A stretch of DNA of 64,000 bases from Adhaeribacter rhizoryzae (GCF_008629685.1 NZ_VWSF01000014.1:96579-160578), one strand, 5' to 3'; shown: positions 25,920 to 34,804, counted from the stretch's first letter. The notes: generated from the sequence alone by a model not told the origin. Numbers and translations are program-made.

Positions 25920-26822
25920 ATGCAGCAAAAATATAACCCGCAGAATGCAGATATTAAAGTTTGGGTAAATGGTTTATGTGCCCGCCAAGAAGCCAAAGTT
26001 TCGGTTTTTGATAGTGCAGTGCAGGGCGGCGATGCGGTTTGGGAAGGCATCCGGATTTACAACGGTTACGCGTTTATGCTGGAGCAGCACATCGACCGCA
26101 TGCATTATTCGGCGCACGCACTGGCCTTTGCCAATATTCCTAGCCGCGAAGAAATTAAGCAGGCGGTTTTTGCCACCTTAGAAGCCAACGGCATGCGCGA
26201 TAATGCCCATATCCGGCTTACGCTTACCCGCGGCGAAAAAATTACTTCGGGCATGGACCCACGCCTAAACCAGGCCGGTTGCACCTTAATTGTTCTGGCC
26301 GAACACAAACCGCCAGTTTACGACAATACCCAGGGCATTCGACTGATAACCAGTGCCATTCGCCGCAACAACCCGCAGTTTTTAGATTCCAAAATTCACC
26401 ACAATAATCTATTAAATAATATTTTGGCTAAGATAGAAGCCAACGTAGCCGGTGCCGACGATGCTGTAATGCTGGACATACTAGGTTTTGTAGCCGAAAC
26501 CAATGCCACCAATTTATTTATGATTAAAAACGGCCATTTGTTTACGCCCCACGGCGATGCCTGTTTGCCCGGTATAACGCGTAAATTGGTGTTAGAAATA
26601 GCTACCGAGCTAGGAATTCCGGCCACCGAAAAGAATTTATCGCTAACCGAATTTTACAATGCCGACGAAGTTTTTACCACTGGCACCATGGGCGAACTTA
26701 CACCCGTTCACGAAATAGACGGCCGCCAAATATTAAACCGCGCCAACGCTAATATTTTAAGCCGCTTACAGCAACACTTTACTACTAAAATACCGGTGTA
26801 TGGTATAAAGCTGCCGTTTTAA
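25920..26822 (+). CDS. Class-IV aminotransferase (branched-chain/D-amino-acid aminotransferase-like)
   Basis: 300 residues, PLP-dependent. Fold-type IV motifs are visible: VSVFDSAVQGGDAVWEGIRIYNGY (residues 26-50), catalytic Lys158 in LDSKIHHNNLL, FVAETNATNLFMI (Glu and Asn around residues 193-200) and the phosphate-binding loop TGTMGELTPV near the C-terminus. Substrate could be branched-chain amino acids or D-amino acids; not distinguishable here. Tightly coupled to the upstream sulfotransferase-like gene. Its context argues against a plain leucine-isoleucine-valine biosynthesis role, as no ilv genes are near. Confidence 0.85.
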   Translation: MQQKYNPQNADIKVWVNGLCARQEAKVSVFDSAVQGGDAVWEGIRIYNGYAFMLEQHIDRMHYSAHALAFANIPSREEIKQAVFATLEANGMRDNAHIRLTLTRGEKITSGMDPRLNQAGCTLIVLAEHKPPVYDNTQGIRLITSAIRRNNPQFLDSKIHHNNLLNNILAKIEANVAGADDAVMLDILGFVAETNATNLFMIKNGHLFTPHGDACLPGITRKLVLEIATELGIPATEKNLSLTEFYNADEVFTTGTMGELTPVHEIDGRQILNRANANILSRLQQHFTTKIPVYGIKLPF

Positions 26823-26874
26823 GTTTAAGTTGATTCAGCGGCAAAAATAACTAACTCGAATATTTAAAAGACAA

Positions 26875-27188
26875 CCACCCCCACCCCTCCTAAACTTAGG
26901 CGGGGAGCCGGGCTAAAGGTTAAGTAAAGTCTGAAGATTATATAATAGGCTGTTTTAAATATTTATTGTGCTATAGTTTAATAGAGAATGGCAGCTGCTA
27001 CAGGGAGACTACAGCAGTTTGGGCGATGAGGGCCTTTCAGGTTTCCGGTGCGCAGCATCCCGACGCAGGAGGGAAGGAAAGATGAGCAGCCCGAATGACC
27101 AAACGGGGCCCGCCGGCCGGGAGGCAACTTAGGCTTAGAATATTAGTTAGCACCTTAGCATTGAAAGATGGAATCTTTCAAAAGATAA
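26875..27188. repeat. Mosaic intergenic repeat block, copy A
   Basis: Module 1 (26875-26915) is a C-rich hairpin sequence containing cccctcctaaacttaggcgggg; it recurs inverted at 48723-48765. Module 2 (gaccaaacggggcccgccgg... at 27097-27133, and ttgaaagatggaatctttca at 27161-27180) recurs direct at 48778-48814 and 48842-48861. The stretch between the modules (26916-27096) contains paired segments such as CTGCTACAG/CTACAGCAG, so it may be structured, but I cannot name an RNA family. No ORF is supported in the 413-base gap. Confidence 0.5.
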
Positions 27189-27235
27189 CCGTGAAATAAA
27201 TTAATAACCTTTCGATAAGTAAAGCTGCTTTCCTT

Positions 27236-28489
27236 TTACAGATGCAACCTCCTCAACTTATCAGCTTTCCAGGAAGTAACCCCAACTACCAGCAAGGTCA
27301 TGCAGCCGCCAAAAATTACGGCGGGTATTACGCCCAATAACCGGGCGGCAAACCCCGATTCGAAAGCCCCGATTTCGTTAGAAGAGCCCACAAAAATATT
27401 GTTTACCGACGAAACCCGCCCTTTCATATGCTCGGGCGTAAGGGTTTGCATTAACGTAGACCGAATGATAACACTAATGCTGTCGAAGGCGCCACTCAAG
27501 CCTAATAACACCAGCGAAAACCAGAAATTAGTAGACAAGCCAAACAAGATAATACACAAACCAAACCCCGCTACGCACAACAGCATGCGCTTGCCGGCAT
27601 TAATTTTTACCGGACGATGGGTTAGAAAAACCGCCATTAAAATAGAGCCAATAGCTGGAGCTGCCCGCAAAAAACCCAACCCCTGCGGACCGGTATGTAA
27701 AATATCGGAAGCAAAAACCGGCAGCAAGGCCACCGCACCGCCAAACAGCACGGCAAATAAATCCAGCGACATGGCGCTTAAAATTATTTGGTTGTTAAAC
27801 ACAAAACGCAGGCCCGACAACAAACTTTCTTTTATGGGTAAGCGCCCTTGGGAAGGTGGCAACGGTTTAGCCGAAATTAGTAAGAAGAACAGCGTAGCCA
27901 GAAATAATAAAACTACCACTACTGTATACGAAGCCGTAACGCCCCAGAACCCGTAAATTAAACCCCCAATAGCCGGTCCGGCCATAGAAGCACCCTGCGA
28001 GGTAGTAGTAGACCAGGTAACGGCATTGCCATATAATTGCTTATTATTTACAATTTGCGGCATAAACGAGAAAACCGCCGGGTTATTAAAGCCGCGGGCA
28101 ATGCCCGTAAAAAAGATAACCAGGTAAATAGGCCACACCCCAAATTGCTGCAACACGCCCCGGCTTACCGGCAAGGTATACACCAGCAACGCCACCGAAC
28201 AAGCCAGCAATACCAGCACACAGGTAAGAATAATAATTTTCCGGTTGTTATTATCGGCTACATGACCCGCGTACAAAGCTACTATAATGGCCGGAATGGC
28301 TTCGGCCAAACCAATCAGGCCTAGCGATAGCGGGTCTTTGGTAAGGCTGTAAATTTGCCAGCCAACCACCACGGCCTGCATCTGCAAAGCCAGCGATAAA
28401 CACAACCGGGCCAATACAAATAATCTGAATTCCGGAATTTTGAGCGCTGCATAAGGATCGTGCGGCGCGGCGGCTGGTACGGGTATCAT
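27236..28489 (-). CDS. MFS transporter (DHA3/EntS-like exporter)
   Basis: 417 residues with about 12 hydrophobic segments. N-terminal PEFRLFVLARLCLSLALQMQAVVVGWQIYSLTKDPLSLGLIGLAEAIP and the loop AGHVADNNNRKIIILTC (MFS motif A: G...D...RK) are characteristic of the family that includes enterobactin exporters and macrolide efflux. Substrate unknown. A glycine-rich segment SMAGPAIGGLIYG (motif C-like) supports an antiporter. Not in an evident operon; a 413-base repeat region lies downstream and the STAS-like gene is divergent. Confidence 0.85.
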   Translation of the reverse strand: MIPVPAAAPHDPYAALKIPEFRLFVLARLCLSLALQMQAVVVGWQIYSLTKDPLSLGLIGLAEAIPAIIVALYAGHVADNNNRKIIILTCVLVLLACSVALLVYTLPVSRGVLQQFGVWPIYLVIFFTGIARGFNNPAVFSFMPQIVNNKQLYGNAVTWSTTTSQGASMAGPAIGGLIYGFWGVTASYTVVVVLLFLATLFFLLISAKPLPPSQGRLPIKESLLSGLRFVFNNQIILSAMSLDLFAVLFGGAVALLPVFASDILHTGPQGLGFLRAAPAIGSILMAVFLTHRPVKINAGKRMLLCVAGFGLCIILFGLSTNFWFSLVLLGLSGAFDSISVIIRSTLMQTLTPEHMKGRVSSVNNIFVGSSNEIGAFESGFAARLLGVIPAVIFGGCMTLLVVGVTSWKADKLRRLHL

Positions 28490-28694
28490 GTATAAATTAA
28501 ACGCGAAAAAAGCTGAGATTTAGATAAAATACTTAGGTATAAATACCAGAACCGGAGTACAGCCATCTTAAATAAATTAAATATTTATACCTATTATTTG
28601 CTTGCAATGCTAATGTTATCCTTTTTATTTACTACCTTTAAAGAGGCAGAACTTGCTATTTCCGGCAACTGGTTGTGCCCCTGATCCAGCACCC

Positions 28695-29141
28695 ATGACA
28701 CCTGAAAATTTTTCGGCTCAATTGTTATATCAATCCGAATTAGCGGAGCTTTCTTTTTTACCCGAATCCGGAATATTATGGTTAAGCTGGAAAGCAAAAG
28801 CATCGTCGGTTATAATTCAGGAGGTATACGAGCAATTATTCCGGCAGATGCAAAGCCGCCAGGTAAAACACGTTTTGCTGGATGTAAGTCGGCGCGGACG
28901 TGCCACTGCCGCCGACGAAACCTGGATGATGCGCGAGTTTGTGCCACGGCTGCTGCAATTTTTTAAGGAAGGTATTTACCTGGCTTATTTGCTCGATGCC
29001 AGCCATTATCGGGCGTTAAAAGCAGAATCGCCGAATGGCAGTTTAGAAAGCCTAAGCCATTTGCTGAGCATGAATTATTTTAGAGAAGCGGGTAAAGCAT
29101 TTACCTGGTTAACCACTAAAAATTTACGAACAGCTATTTAA
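28695..29141 (+). CDS. STAS-like protein, first of two related copies
   Basis: 148 residues from the ATG at 28695; a TTG at 28653 would add residues that match nothing downstream. Middle region VKHVLLDVSRRGRATAADETWMMREFVPRLLQFF aligns with the next gene (YWLFDLRRRGPISAEDEKWILEYFFPQ). Overall pattern of an alpha/beta STAS/SpoIIAA-like fold (strand, helix, strand with LLDVSRRG). A conserved R(R/G)RG and DE.W are unusual for classic STAS. Function unknown, perhaps a sensor or adaptor. Confidence 0.55.
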   Translation: MTPENFSAQLLYQSELAELSFLPESGILWLSWKAKASSVIIQEVYEQLFRQMQSRQVKHVLLDVSRRGRATAADETWMMREFVPRLLQFFKEGIYLAYLLDASHYRALKAESPNGSLESLSHLLSMNYFREAGKAFTWLTTKNLRTAI

Positions 29142-29352
29142 TATAATTTTGTTTCACTCATTTTTTAAGCCTGCTTAACTTTTTACCAAACCAAACAGCA
29201 TGGCATTTTTTTAACCAGGTATCATAAATAATAGCAATTCTCTAGCCCATAAAGGCCTTTAGTTGTTGTACTACTGCCAGCTTACAGCCCATAATCAGCC
29301 TTAAGTTTTGGATCTATTTTTATTCTTTTTAATATAATTTCTTTCTAATATT

Positions 29353-29360
29353 TACCTTTG
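29353..29360 (+). promoter_or_regulatory. Bacteroidetes -7 promoter box for second STAS-like gene
   Basis: TACCTTTG fits the TAnnTTTG consensus, 14 bases before the ATG at 29375. No clear TTTG upstream at the right distance, so weak. Confidence 0.5.
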
Positions 29361-29374
29361 CAGAAAGTAAACAT

Positions 29375-29797
29375 ATGGTTGAGGCAAGCGACAATTTATC
29401 CCTTAATTTCAGGCCCGAACTGAATATATTGGTTTGCCGGTTTATTCAGCCAATACCCTCGGCGTTACTCCGGCAAGCGTACGGAAAAGCTTTACAAACT
29501 GCTCAGGAATACCAGGCCCGCTATTGGCTTTTCGACCTGCGGCGACGGGGCCCTATTTCAGCAGAAGATGAAAAATGGATATTGGAATATTTTTTTCCGC
29601 AGGCAGAAAGCCAGGTAAAAGCGCTGCAATATTTTGCTTATTTGGTAACGCCTAGCCATTACGTGCACATTCGGGAAGTAGTAAGCACCGATAAACTGGC
29701 AAATTATTCACCGCTTACCCATATTTCAATTTTCGACTCCGAAGATAAGGCCTTGGATTGGCTGGCTTTAAACCAAACCGCCGATGCCCGGGCTTAA
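29375..29797 (+). CDS. STAS-like protein, second of two related copies
   Basis: 140 residues. Homologous to the gene at 28695: both have R(R/G)RG...AEDE or AADE.W, a hydrophobic strand, YFAYLVTPSHY / YLAYLLDASHY and a C-terminal helix. The two are separated by 233 bases. No signal peptide or membrane segment. A plausible job is a cytosolic switch protein pair; nothing more can be said. Confidence 0.55.
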   Translation: MVEASDNLSLNFRPELNILVCRFIQPIPSALLRQAYGKALQTAQEYQARYWLFDLRRRGPISAEDEKWILEYFFPQAESQVKALQYFAYLVTPSHYVHIREVVSTDKLANYSPLTHISIFDSEDKALDWLALNQTADARA

Positions 29798-29818
29798 AAT
29801 TTAAAGAGTAGGGTTATT

Positions 29819-31471
29819 TCACTTTTCCGAATATTGCTGTACAATTTCGCGTAGCCAGCGCATCATCAGCAATATGGCCAAAGCCGCTACCAGGGTTAAT
29901 CCGCAGTTTACGTAAAAGAAATTTGCTTTATGGTCGTAGGTATCCCACATACTGGCCAACACCCCCGATAATTTATTGCCAATAGAAGTAGCCAGAAACC
30001 AACCGCCCATCATTAAGGCCGTAAGCCGCGGCGGACTTAACTTTGACACCAGCGACAAGCCCATGGGGCTCAGGAAAAGCTCGCCAACCGTTACTACCGC
30101 GTACGTGCCCACCAGCCACCAGCCCGAACTTTTATCGGCGCCATTATCTCCGGCGTAAACGGCCCCCACCATTACCAGCGTAGATAAAGCCGTAATAAAC
30201 AAACCCCAGCCAATTTTAGCCGGCGTAGAAGGCTCTTTACCGCGTCGTCGCAAAAACCCGAAAAAAGAAACTACCACCGGCGTAAGAATCACCACAAAAA
30301 ATGGGTTGATGGATTGGAATATTTCGGTAGAAATTAAGGAAAGCTGCTGACCAGACACGGGCCATTCTGCCCGATTCAAATTATTCAGGTAAGGTTCTAC
30401 ACCTTGTTTGGTAATAACTTTGCCGGCGGCATCGGTTTGGGTCCGGAACATGGAGTCATAAGCCGGTACGGTTTTTTCTTCGGTGCCTACCCGCTGCACC
30501 ATACCCAAGGTTTGGGCTGGTTTTTCTACGGAGGCCGGCAATTCGCGGTCGGTGTAATATTCAGCCCAGGTAGTTAGGGCCGTACCGTTTTGCTTAAATA
30601 TAGCCCAGAATACCACTACCACCGCAAAAATAGCCAGCAGCGCCGCAATTGGTTTTTTATCGGTAGCCGAAGCCCGTACCCACAACGAAATATAGTAAAA
30701 CACAATTGGCAACGCCCCGAATATAAACGCATCGGTAGAGTCGGAGCCAAAAACATTGCCCGGAATTAAAAGCCAACCCGCCAAACCAGCCAGAAAAGCC
30801 GGCAACATTACAATACCCATGATGCGGCTAATAGGCATATCGTTGGGCTGCACCGGCTTCCGGACATCAGCACCCTGGTAATGCCGGTTGCCCAGCCAGA
30901 AAATAATTACCCCTACAAACATGCCAATACCCGCCGTAATAAATGCGTAGCCCCAACCAAAATTATTGCGCATGTAGGCCGCCACAAAATTGCAGATAAA
31001 GGCTCCTACATTTATGCCCATATAAAAAATATTGTAGCCAGTATCTTTCAGGGGCCGGTATTTTTCCTGCGAATAAATATTACCCAGCAGCGTAGAAATA
31101 TTGGGCTTAAAAAAGCCGTTGCCCACAATAATTAAACCCAGCGACACGTAAAATGCCAAGTCGCCTTTTAAAGCCAAACCGCAGTAACCCAAGCCCATTA
31201 AAATACCGCCCACCGTAATAGATAACCGGTAACCCAACACCCGATCGGCTAATAAACCGCCAATAAAGGGCGTGAGGTACACAAAGGCGATAAACGTACC
31301 GAAAATATCCGAAGCCAATCCTTTGTCCAGGGCCAGACCGCCGCGCTGCGCATCTATCATGTACAGAAAAAAGATGCCAATCATGAGGTAATAGCCGAAG
31401 CGTTCCCACATTTCCGAGAAAAACAAAAAATATAAACCTTTGGGATGTTTCGGGTTGCTGGGGCTGGTCAT
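29819..31471 (-). CDS. Proton-dependent oligopeptide transporter (POT/PTR2 family)
   Basis: 550 residues with about 14 hydrophobic segments, the POT fold. ExxER motif is visible as SEMWERFGYY (about residue 15), followed by FFLYMIDAQRGG, GGLLADRVLGYRLSITVGG and NGFFKPNISTLLGNIY. It imports di- and tripeptides with protons. A large loop of about 80 residues (EYYTDRELPASVEKPAQ...) is typical of Bacteroidetes POTs. Gene begins 66 bases past the end of the tRNA-Val gene, with the tRNA terminator between. Confidence 0.9.
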   Translation of the reverse strand: MTSPSNPKHPKGLYFLFFSEMWERFGYYLMIGIFFLYMIDAQRGGLALDKGLASDIFGTFIAFVYLTPFIGGLLADRVLGYRLSITVGGILMGLGYCGLALKGDLAFYVSLGLIIVGNGFFKPNISTLLGNIYSQEKYRPLKDTGYNIFYMGINVGAFICNFVAAYMRNNFGWGYAFITAGIGMFVGVIIFWLGNRHYQGADVRKPVQPNDMPISRIMGIVMLPAFLAGLAGWLLIPGNVFGSDSTDAFIFGALPIVFYYISLWVRASATDKKPIAALLAIFAVVVVFWAIFKQNGTALTTWAEYYTDRELPASVEKPAQTLGMVQRVGTEEKTVPAYDSMFRTQTDAAGKVITKQGVEPYLNNLNRAEWPVSGQQLSLISTEIFQSINPFFVVILTPVVVSFFGFLRRRGKEPSTPAKIGWGLFITALSTLVMVGAVYAGDNGADKSSGWWLVGTYAVVTVGELFLSPMGLSLVSKLSPPRLTALMMGGWFLATSIGNKLSGVLASMWDTYDHKANFFYVNCGLTLVAALAILLMMRWLREIVQQYSEK

Positions 31472-31507
31472 GCCAATATAGGTGATTTTTGCGCTGGATT
31501 AAAATAC

Positions 31508-31534
31508 AAAAAACGCCCAGCTGGGCGTTTTTTA
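31508..31534 (-). terminator. Palindromic terminator after tRNA-Val
   Basis: AAAAAACGCCCAG (31509-31521) pairs with CTGGGCGTTTTTT directly, no loop bases. On the minus strand it lies 3 bases past the tRNA 3' end. Confidence 0.8.
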
Positions 31535-31536
31535 AG

Positions 31537-31611
31537 TGAGACGTACTGGGTTCGAACCAGTGACCTCTACCCTGTCAAGGTAGCGCTCTGAACCAACTGA
31601 GCTAACATCCC
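31537..31611 (-). tRNA. tRNA-Val(GAC)
   Basis: 75 nt read on the minus strand. Acceptor pairs GGGATGT with ACGTCTC; anticodon stem CTACC/GGTAG with loop TTGACAG, giving anticodon GAC (valine); T loop TTCGAAC. CCA is not encoded (TCAC follows). Confidence 0.95.
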
Positions 31612-31821
31612 GCGGTAAGACAAAGGTAAAAAAAATCGGCATATCTTAAAATCCTTTGTTTTAAGGCAATACCGCGGGTGTAAAAAGCTTTTTGAAGGCA
31701 ACCAGAGCGGTTTGCTTGTAACTTTAACGGCAAGACCTAGTATATAGGGACAAAAGAAACAACCCCGGAAATTGCTAGTAACTATTTATCTCCTGCTCCC
31801 ATAATTATTACTACTTTAACT

Positions 31822-32457
31822 ATGAAAAAAATTACTTTCCTTTTGCTGGCCATTCTCTTAAGTACAGCGGGCTTTGCGCAGAAAAGAGTAACCACTACCG
31901 CTCCTATTAATCATAACCTCGAAGGTTCTACTGCCCCTGAAAACACCGGCTTTGGTATAAAGGGCGGCTTAAACTTTTCGGATGTGCGCAACACCGATGG
32001 CGGGGTTAATTTTGATCCCAAAACCAGTTACCACGTAGGGGCTTTTGCCCAGTTTAGCATTACCGATTGGTTCTCGCTGCAACCCGAAGTAATTTATTCG
32101 CGCAAAGGCTACGACTCTACCAATGTGGCCCGCCGCCTCGATTATTTTGATGTTCCTTTGTTGCTGGTGTTTAATCCGCTCGATAATGTTAGTATTCACG
32201 TGGGGCCGCAGGTTTCGTTGCTCATGACCGTGAAAGACGGCGATAAGGAAATAAACAAAGAAGATTCTTATAACAGCCTCGATTATGGTATGGTGGGCGG
32301 CGTGGAAGCCCGCCTATCTATTTTCAGGTTTGGTGCGCGCTATAATTTAGGCCTGAACCAAATATACCAGGACACCTACCGCGATATTGCTACTAATGTA
32401 AACAGAGATATGAAGAATGGCGCTTTTCAGGTTTATGTAGGCGTCGGGTTCCATTAA
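31822..32457 (+). CDS. PorT-like outer membrane beta-barrel protein, third copy
   Basis: 211 residues: signal peptide (to GFAQ), linker with KRVTTTAPINHNLEGSTAPENTG, then GFGIKGGLNFSDVRN, FSLQPEVIYSRKGYD, RLDYFDVPLLLVFNP and VSIHVGPQVSLLM. Same PF13568 family as the tandem pair at 3335 and 4227, with the shared order IKGG.N.S, L.PE..YS.KGY and L.YFD.P.LL. Not a tandem neighbour here. A 48-bp perfect palindrome follows the stop. Confidence 0.8.
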   Translation: MKKITFLLLAILLSTAGFAQKRVTTTAPINHNLEGSTAPENTGFGIKGGLNFSDVRNTDGGVNFDPKTSYHVGAFAQFSITDWFSLQPEVIYSRKGYDSTNVARRLDYFDVPLLLVFNPLDNVSIHVGPQVSLLMTVKDGDKEINKEDSYNSLDYGMVGGVEARLSIFRFGARYNLGLNQIYQDTYRDIATNVNRDMKNGAFQVYVGVGFH

Positions 32458-32466
32458 AAATAAATA

Positions 32467-32514
32467 TTAATAAAAGAAAAAGGGGAAGCTAGCTTCCCCT
32501 TTTTCTTTTATTAA
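32467..32514. terminator. Perfect 48-bp palindrome, bidirectional terminator
   Basis: The 24-nt left arm (32467-32490, ending aaaaaggggaagct) is the exact reverse complement of the right arm (32491-32514) with no loop. T-rich flanks on both strands serve the barrel gene (plus) and the thioesterase gene (minus), which converge here. Confidence 0.85.
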
Positions 32515-32565
32515 TTATACTGCAATATTGCTTGCCTTCTATTCTACTAAAGAAAACAGATTGGT

Positions 32566-33090
32566 CTATTCTCCCAAAGTCTTCAGGTGTTTGGTTATTT
32601 GCTTAATGCGCGTCTGAAAACCGTCCGGATCGAACATTATCTCATTATCATCCAGTAATTCCAGCATGTTCATAATATCATCGGGGTGGTCGGTGGGCTT
32701 GCCGGTTGCGAGGCTAACATAGCGCATGGTAGTCCAGAGCAGCGATTTAAGCTTGGTTTTATCTTTATTCAGCATCAAGCCCTCTATTACAATAGTGGTG
32801 TTATCGAAGTGAATAATGCGGGTTTGAATATAAATAGTTGCTCCTAAATCAGCTGGCTTTAAATACGCAATCTGGTGGTTAGAAACTACCCAATTAGCTT
32901 GGTGTTGGCGGGCCAGTTCCATTAAGCTCATGTTGTAATATTTGTACGTATGCTCTTCGCGGGCATTCAAGAAATATTCAATATACCGTACGTTGTTTAA
33001 ATGGCCCAACGGGTCACAATCCTGGAAACGCACAAACAGTTTACTTTCCGGCACTTTTACCAGTTCGCCGGCAAATTCCTGGTCTTTCAT
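32566..33090 (-). CDS. Acyl-CoA thioesterase, hotdog (4HBT) family
   Basis: 174 residues from the ATG at 33090 (the longer frame adds 18 residues with no family match). The hotdog signature is seen: FVRFQDCDPLGHLNNVRYIEYFLNAREEH (Asp-x-x-Gly-His-Leu-Asn-Asn...), then WVVSNHQIAYLKPADLGATI and VIEGLMLNKDKTK. Such enzymes hydrolyse acyl-CoA thioesters, often 4-hydroxybenzoyl-CoA-like. No operon partner except a possible link to the small zincin downstream of its start. Confidence 0.85.
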   Translation of the reverse strand: MKDQEFAGELVKVPESKLFVRFQDCDPLGHLNNVRYIEYFLNAREEHTYKYYNMSLMELARQHQANWVVSNHQIAYLKPADLGATIYIQTRIIHFDNTTIVIEGLMLNKDKTKLKSLLWTTMRYVSLATGKPTDHPDDIMNMLELLDDNEIMFDPDGFQTRIKQITKHLKTLGE

Positions 33091-33147
33091 GATCAGTGTT
33101 GATTTTATTAAGTAAAGGTAGATTAAATAAAATACTTTTGGCAAGGT

Positions 33148-33483
33148 TTAAACCGGCGAAGAACGCGCTTGCTGCTCCTGATTTATAGCTAAAGCTTCTT
33201 TGGTGCCGGCCAGCCGGGCTTCCACTTCGTATTTATTATTGTAATACCCATGTCGGTAAGATTCCACTAGGTACAACCACAAAAAACGCCAGAAACCATG
33301 TTCCTGAAATTGCCGGATATGACAAAGTTCGTGGGCAACCCAGGGCCGGTTTTGCAGAAATTCTTCTTTTTTTACGCCGCTTATATGAATGGTGCGCCCA
33401 ATTACCATAGCCACATTTGGCGATTTTAAAACAAAACGAGCCACCCGGGCCAATACCGATTTTTCAATTATTTTGTGTTCCAT
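33148..33483 (-). CDS. Small zincin-like protein (HELCH motif)
   Basis: 111 residues. His51-Glu52-Leu-Cys-His55 (HELCH) is an HExxH-type zinc motif, with a glutamate-rich helix KYEVEAR about 30 residues later that could supply the third ligand. No signal peptide. The N-terminus IIEKSVLARVARFVL is amphipathic. It is a DUF4157/eCIS-core- or M78-like mini-protease by appearance, activity unknown. It lies 57 bases upstream of the thioesterase gene on the same strand. Confidence 0.6.
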   Translation of the reverse strand: MEHKIIEKSVLARVARFVLKSPNVAMVIGRTIHISGVKKEEFLQNRPWVAHELCHIRQFQEHGFWRFLWLYLVESYRHGYYNNKYEVEARLAGTKEALAINQEQQARSSPV

Positions 33484-33979
33484 CTTGCACGCAAAATATT
33501 AAACGCTTTCAGCTATTTTGGTTTACCGCTTCCGGCATAATTAGTTAGGGCTCCAGCCACTTTTAAGACAAAAAGAACTTTTCTGCCTGATTTTTCTTCC
33601 ATCCGGATTAAAAAATTTTTGCTTGGCCCTAAAATTATATCCCGCTCTTTTTACGCTTGGCAATATTCAGTTTCTAAAAGCTAAAACCTTAATCATCAGG
33701 AATCTACAAAATAAAAAATTAATTTTATAGCAGGCACAAATTAATCCGGAATATAATTTTAAAAGGATACCAAAAATAATATTTAAAAAATGTAACCTTT
33801 TTTATTTGGTACTTTAGAAAGCAGTTACTAATTTGGAACTACAAAAAAGACAAAAATTGCTTTAAACAACTTGTAAAAAGAATATTTCGAACCTAAAAAC
33901 TATTTAACAAACACGCGTCCTGCTTAAATTATAGCTTTTTTAAAAACATAGTTTAAGCTAAGCACCATAAAGACACCTT
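33484..33979. other. Gene-free AT-rich gap, 496 bases
   Basis: Divergent spacer between the small zincin and the NlpC/P60 gene. I find no ORF, palindrome or repeat matching the others in the window. Leader regions of both genes must start here, but no clear TAnnTTTG box was seen near the plus-strand start. Confidence 0.5.
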
Positions 33980-34606
33980 ATGAAGAATAGTATTTTATGC
34001 AGTCTAGCCGCAGTATCACTAGCTTTATCATTTTTCTTCGAGAAAGCACCAATCAAATCTACCGCAACCCCAGAAAAGCCCGCAATAAGTCTACAAACCG
34101 CCTCCCTCCTGCCCGAATCTTTAAATAATAATCCAGTAAATAAGCCGTCCGAACCTGTTGGCAAAATTCCTTCTTATAAAGATTCTCTGTTTTATAATTA
34201 TTACTCGCAAACATTAGGGCTTAAATTAGAATACACCGAAAACAAAGAATTAATAGAAACGGTTACCGAGTGGTTAGGTACGCCTTACCGCAGTGGTTCT
34301 GCTTCTAAAAAAGGCACCGATTGTTCGGGGTTTGTTACCCGCATTTACAAAGAAGTTTACGACATCGACCTGAGCCGCAGTTCCCGCTCCATGTTTCACG
34401 ACGTAAAACGCATCAGCAAAACCGATATAAAAGAAGGCGACCTGGTATTTTTCCGGCGCGGCCCCGGCCAACCCATTTACCACGTAGGTATTTACCTGAA
34501 AAACAATAAATTTATTCATTCGGCTACCAATGGCGGCGTTATTATTAGTTCTTTAAAAGAGCATTATTATCAACGCAATTATTACGCGGCCGGCCGGGTA
34601 ATTTAA
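33980..34606 (+). CDS. NlpC/P60 peptidoglycan hydrolase, cell-envelope
   Basis: 208 residues with an N-terminal hydrophobic segment (about residues 4-20). Catalytic triad of the papain-like NlpC/P60 fold is visible: Cys115 in GTDCSGFV, His168 in IYHVGIYL, and a third His180 in KFIHSATNGGV. It cleaves D-Glu/meso-DAP type peptide bonds in the wall. A Pro/Lys/Thr-rich stretch (residues 25-62) precedes the catalytic domain. It is monocistronic with a T-rich terminator at 34623-34662. Confidence 0.88.
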   Translation: MKNSILCSLAAVSLALSFFFEKAPIKSTATPEKPAISLQTASLLPESLNNNPVNKPSEPVGKIPSYKDSLFYNYYSQTLGLKLEYTENKELIETVTEWLGTPYRSGSASKKGTDCSGFVTRIYKEVYDIDLSRSSRSMFHDVKRISKTDIKEGDLVFFRRGPGQPIYHVGIYLKNNKFIHSATNGGVIISSLKEHYYQRNYYAAGRVI

Positions 34607-34622
34607 ACCTAAAAATTAACTG

Positions 34623-34662
34623 CAAAAAGCCTGTCTTTTCTTAAAAAGGCAGGCTTTTTGTT
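34623..34662 (+). terminator. Terminator of the NlpC/P60 gene
   Basis: AAAAAGCCTGtCTTTT pairs with AAAAGGCAGGCTTTTT around cttaa or similar, then a T run. 17 bases after the stop. Confidence 0.8.
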
Positions 34663-34796
34663 TTATAGCCGGCCAACAAATTGCGACTTGTACCGGCAAG
34701 TTTAAACATTAGCGCCAAACTATTTTTAACAGATAAAGTATAGTAAATTAAGAATCTTGCGGCTACCTTAAACTACTGCTTAAGACTAAATTTAGA

Positions 34797-34804
34797 TATC
34801 TTTG
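34797..34804 (+). promoter_or_regulatory. Bacteroidetes -7 promoter box for the YkvA-like gene
   Basis: TATCTTTG fits TAnnTTTG, 47 bases before the ATG at 34852. A matching TTTG about 19 bases upstream was not found. Confidence 0.5.

Noticed and set aside
26940..27096. Possible structured RNA such as 6S between the aminotransferase and the MFS gene
   Set aside because: It has some pairing but no recognisable conserved bulge or promoter; reported only as part of a repeat block.
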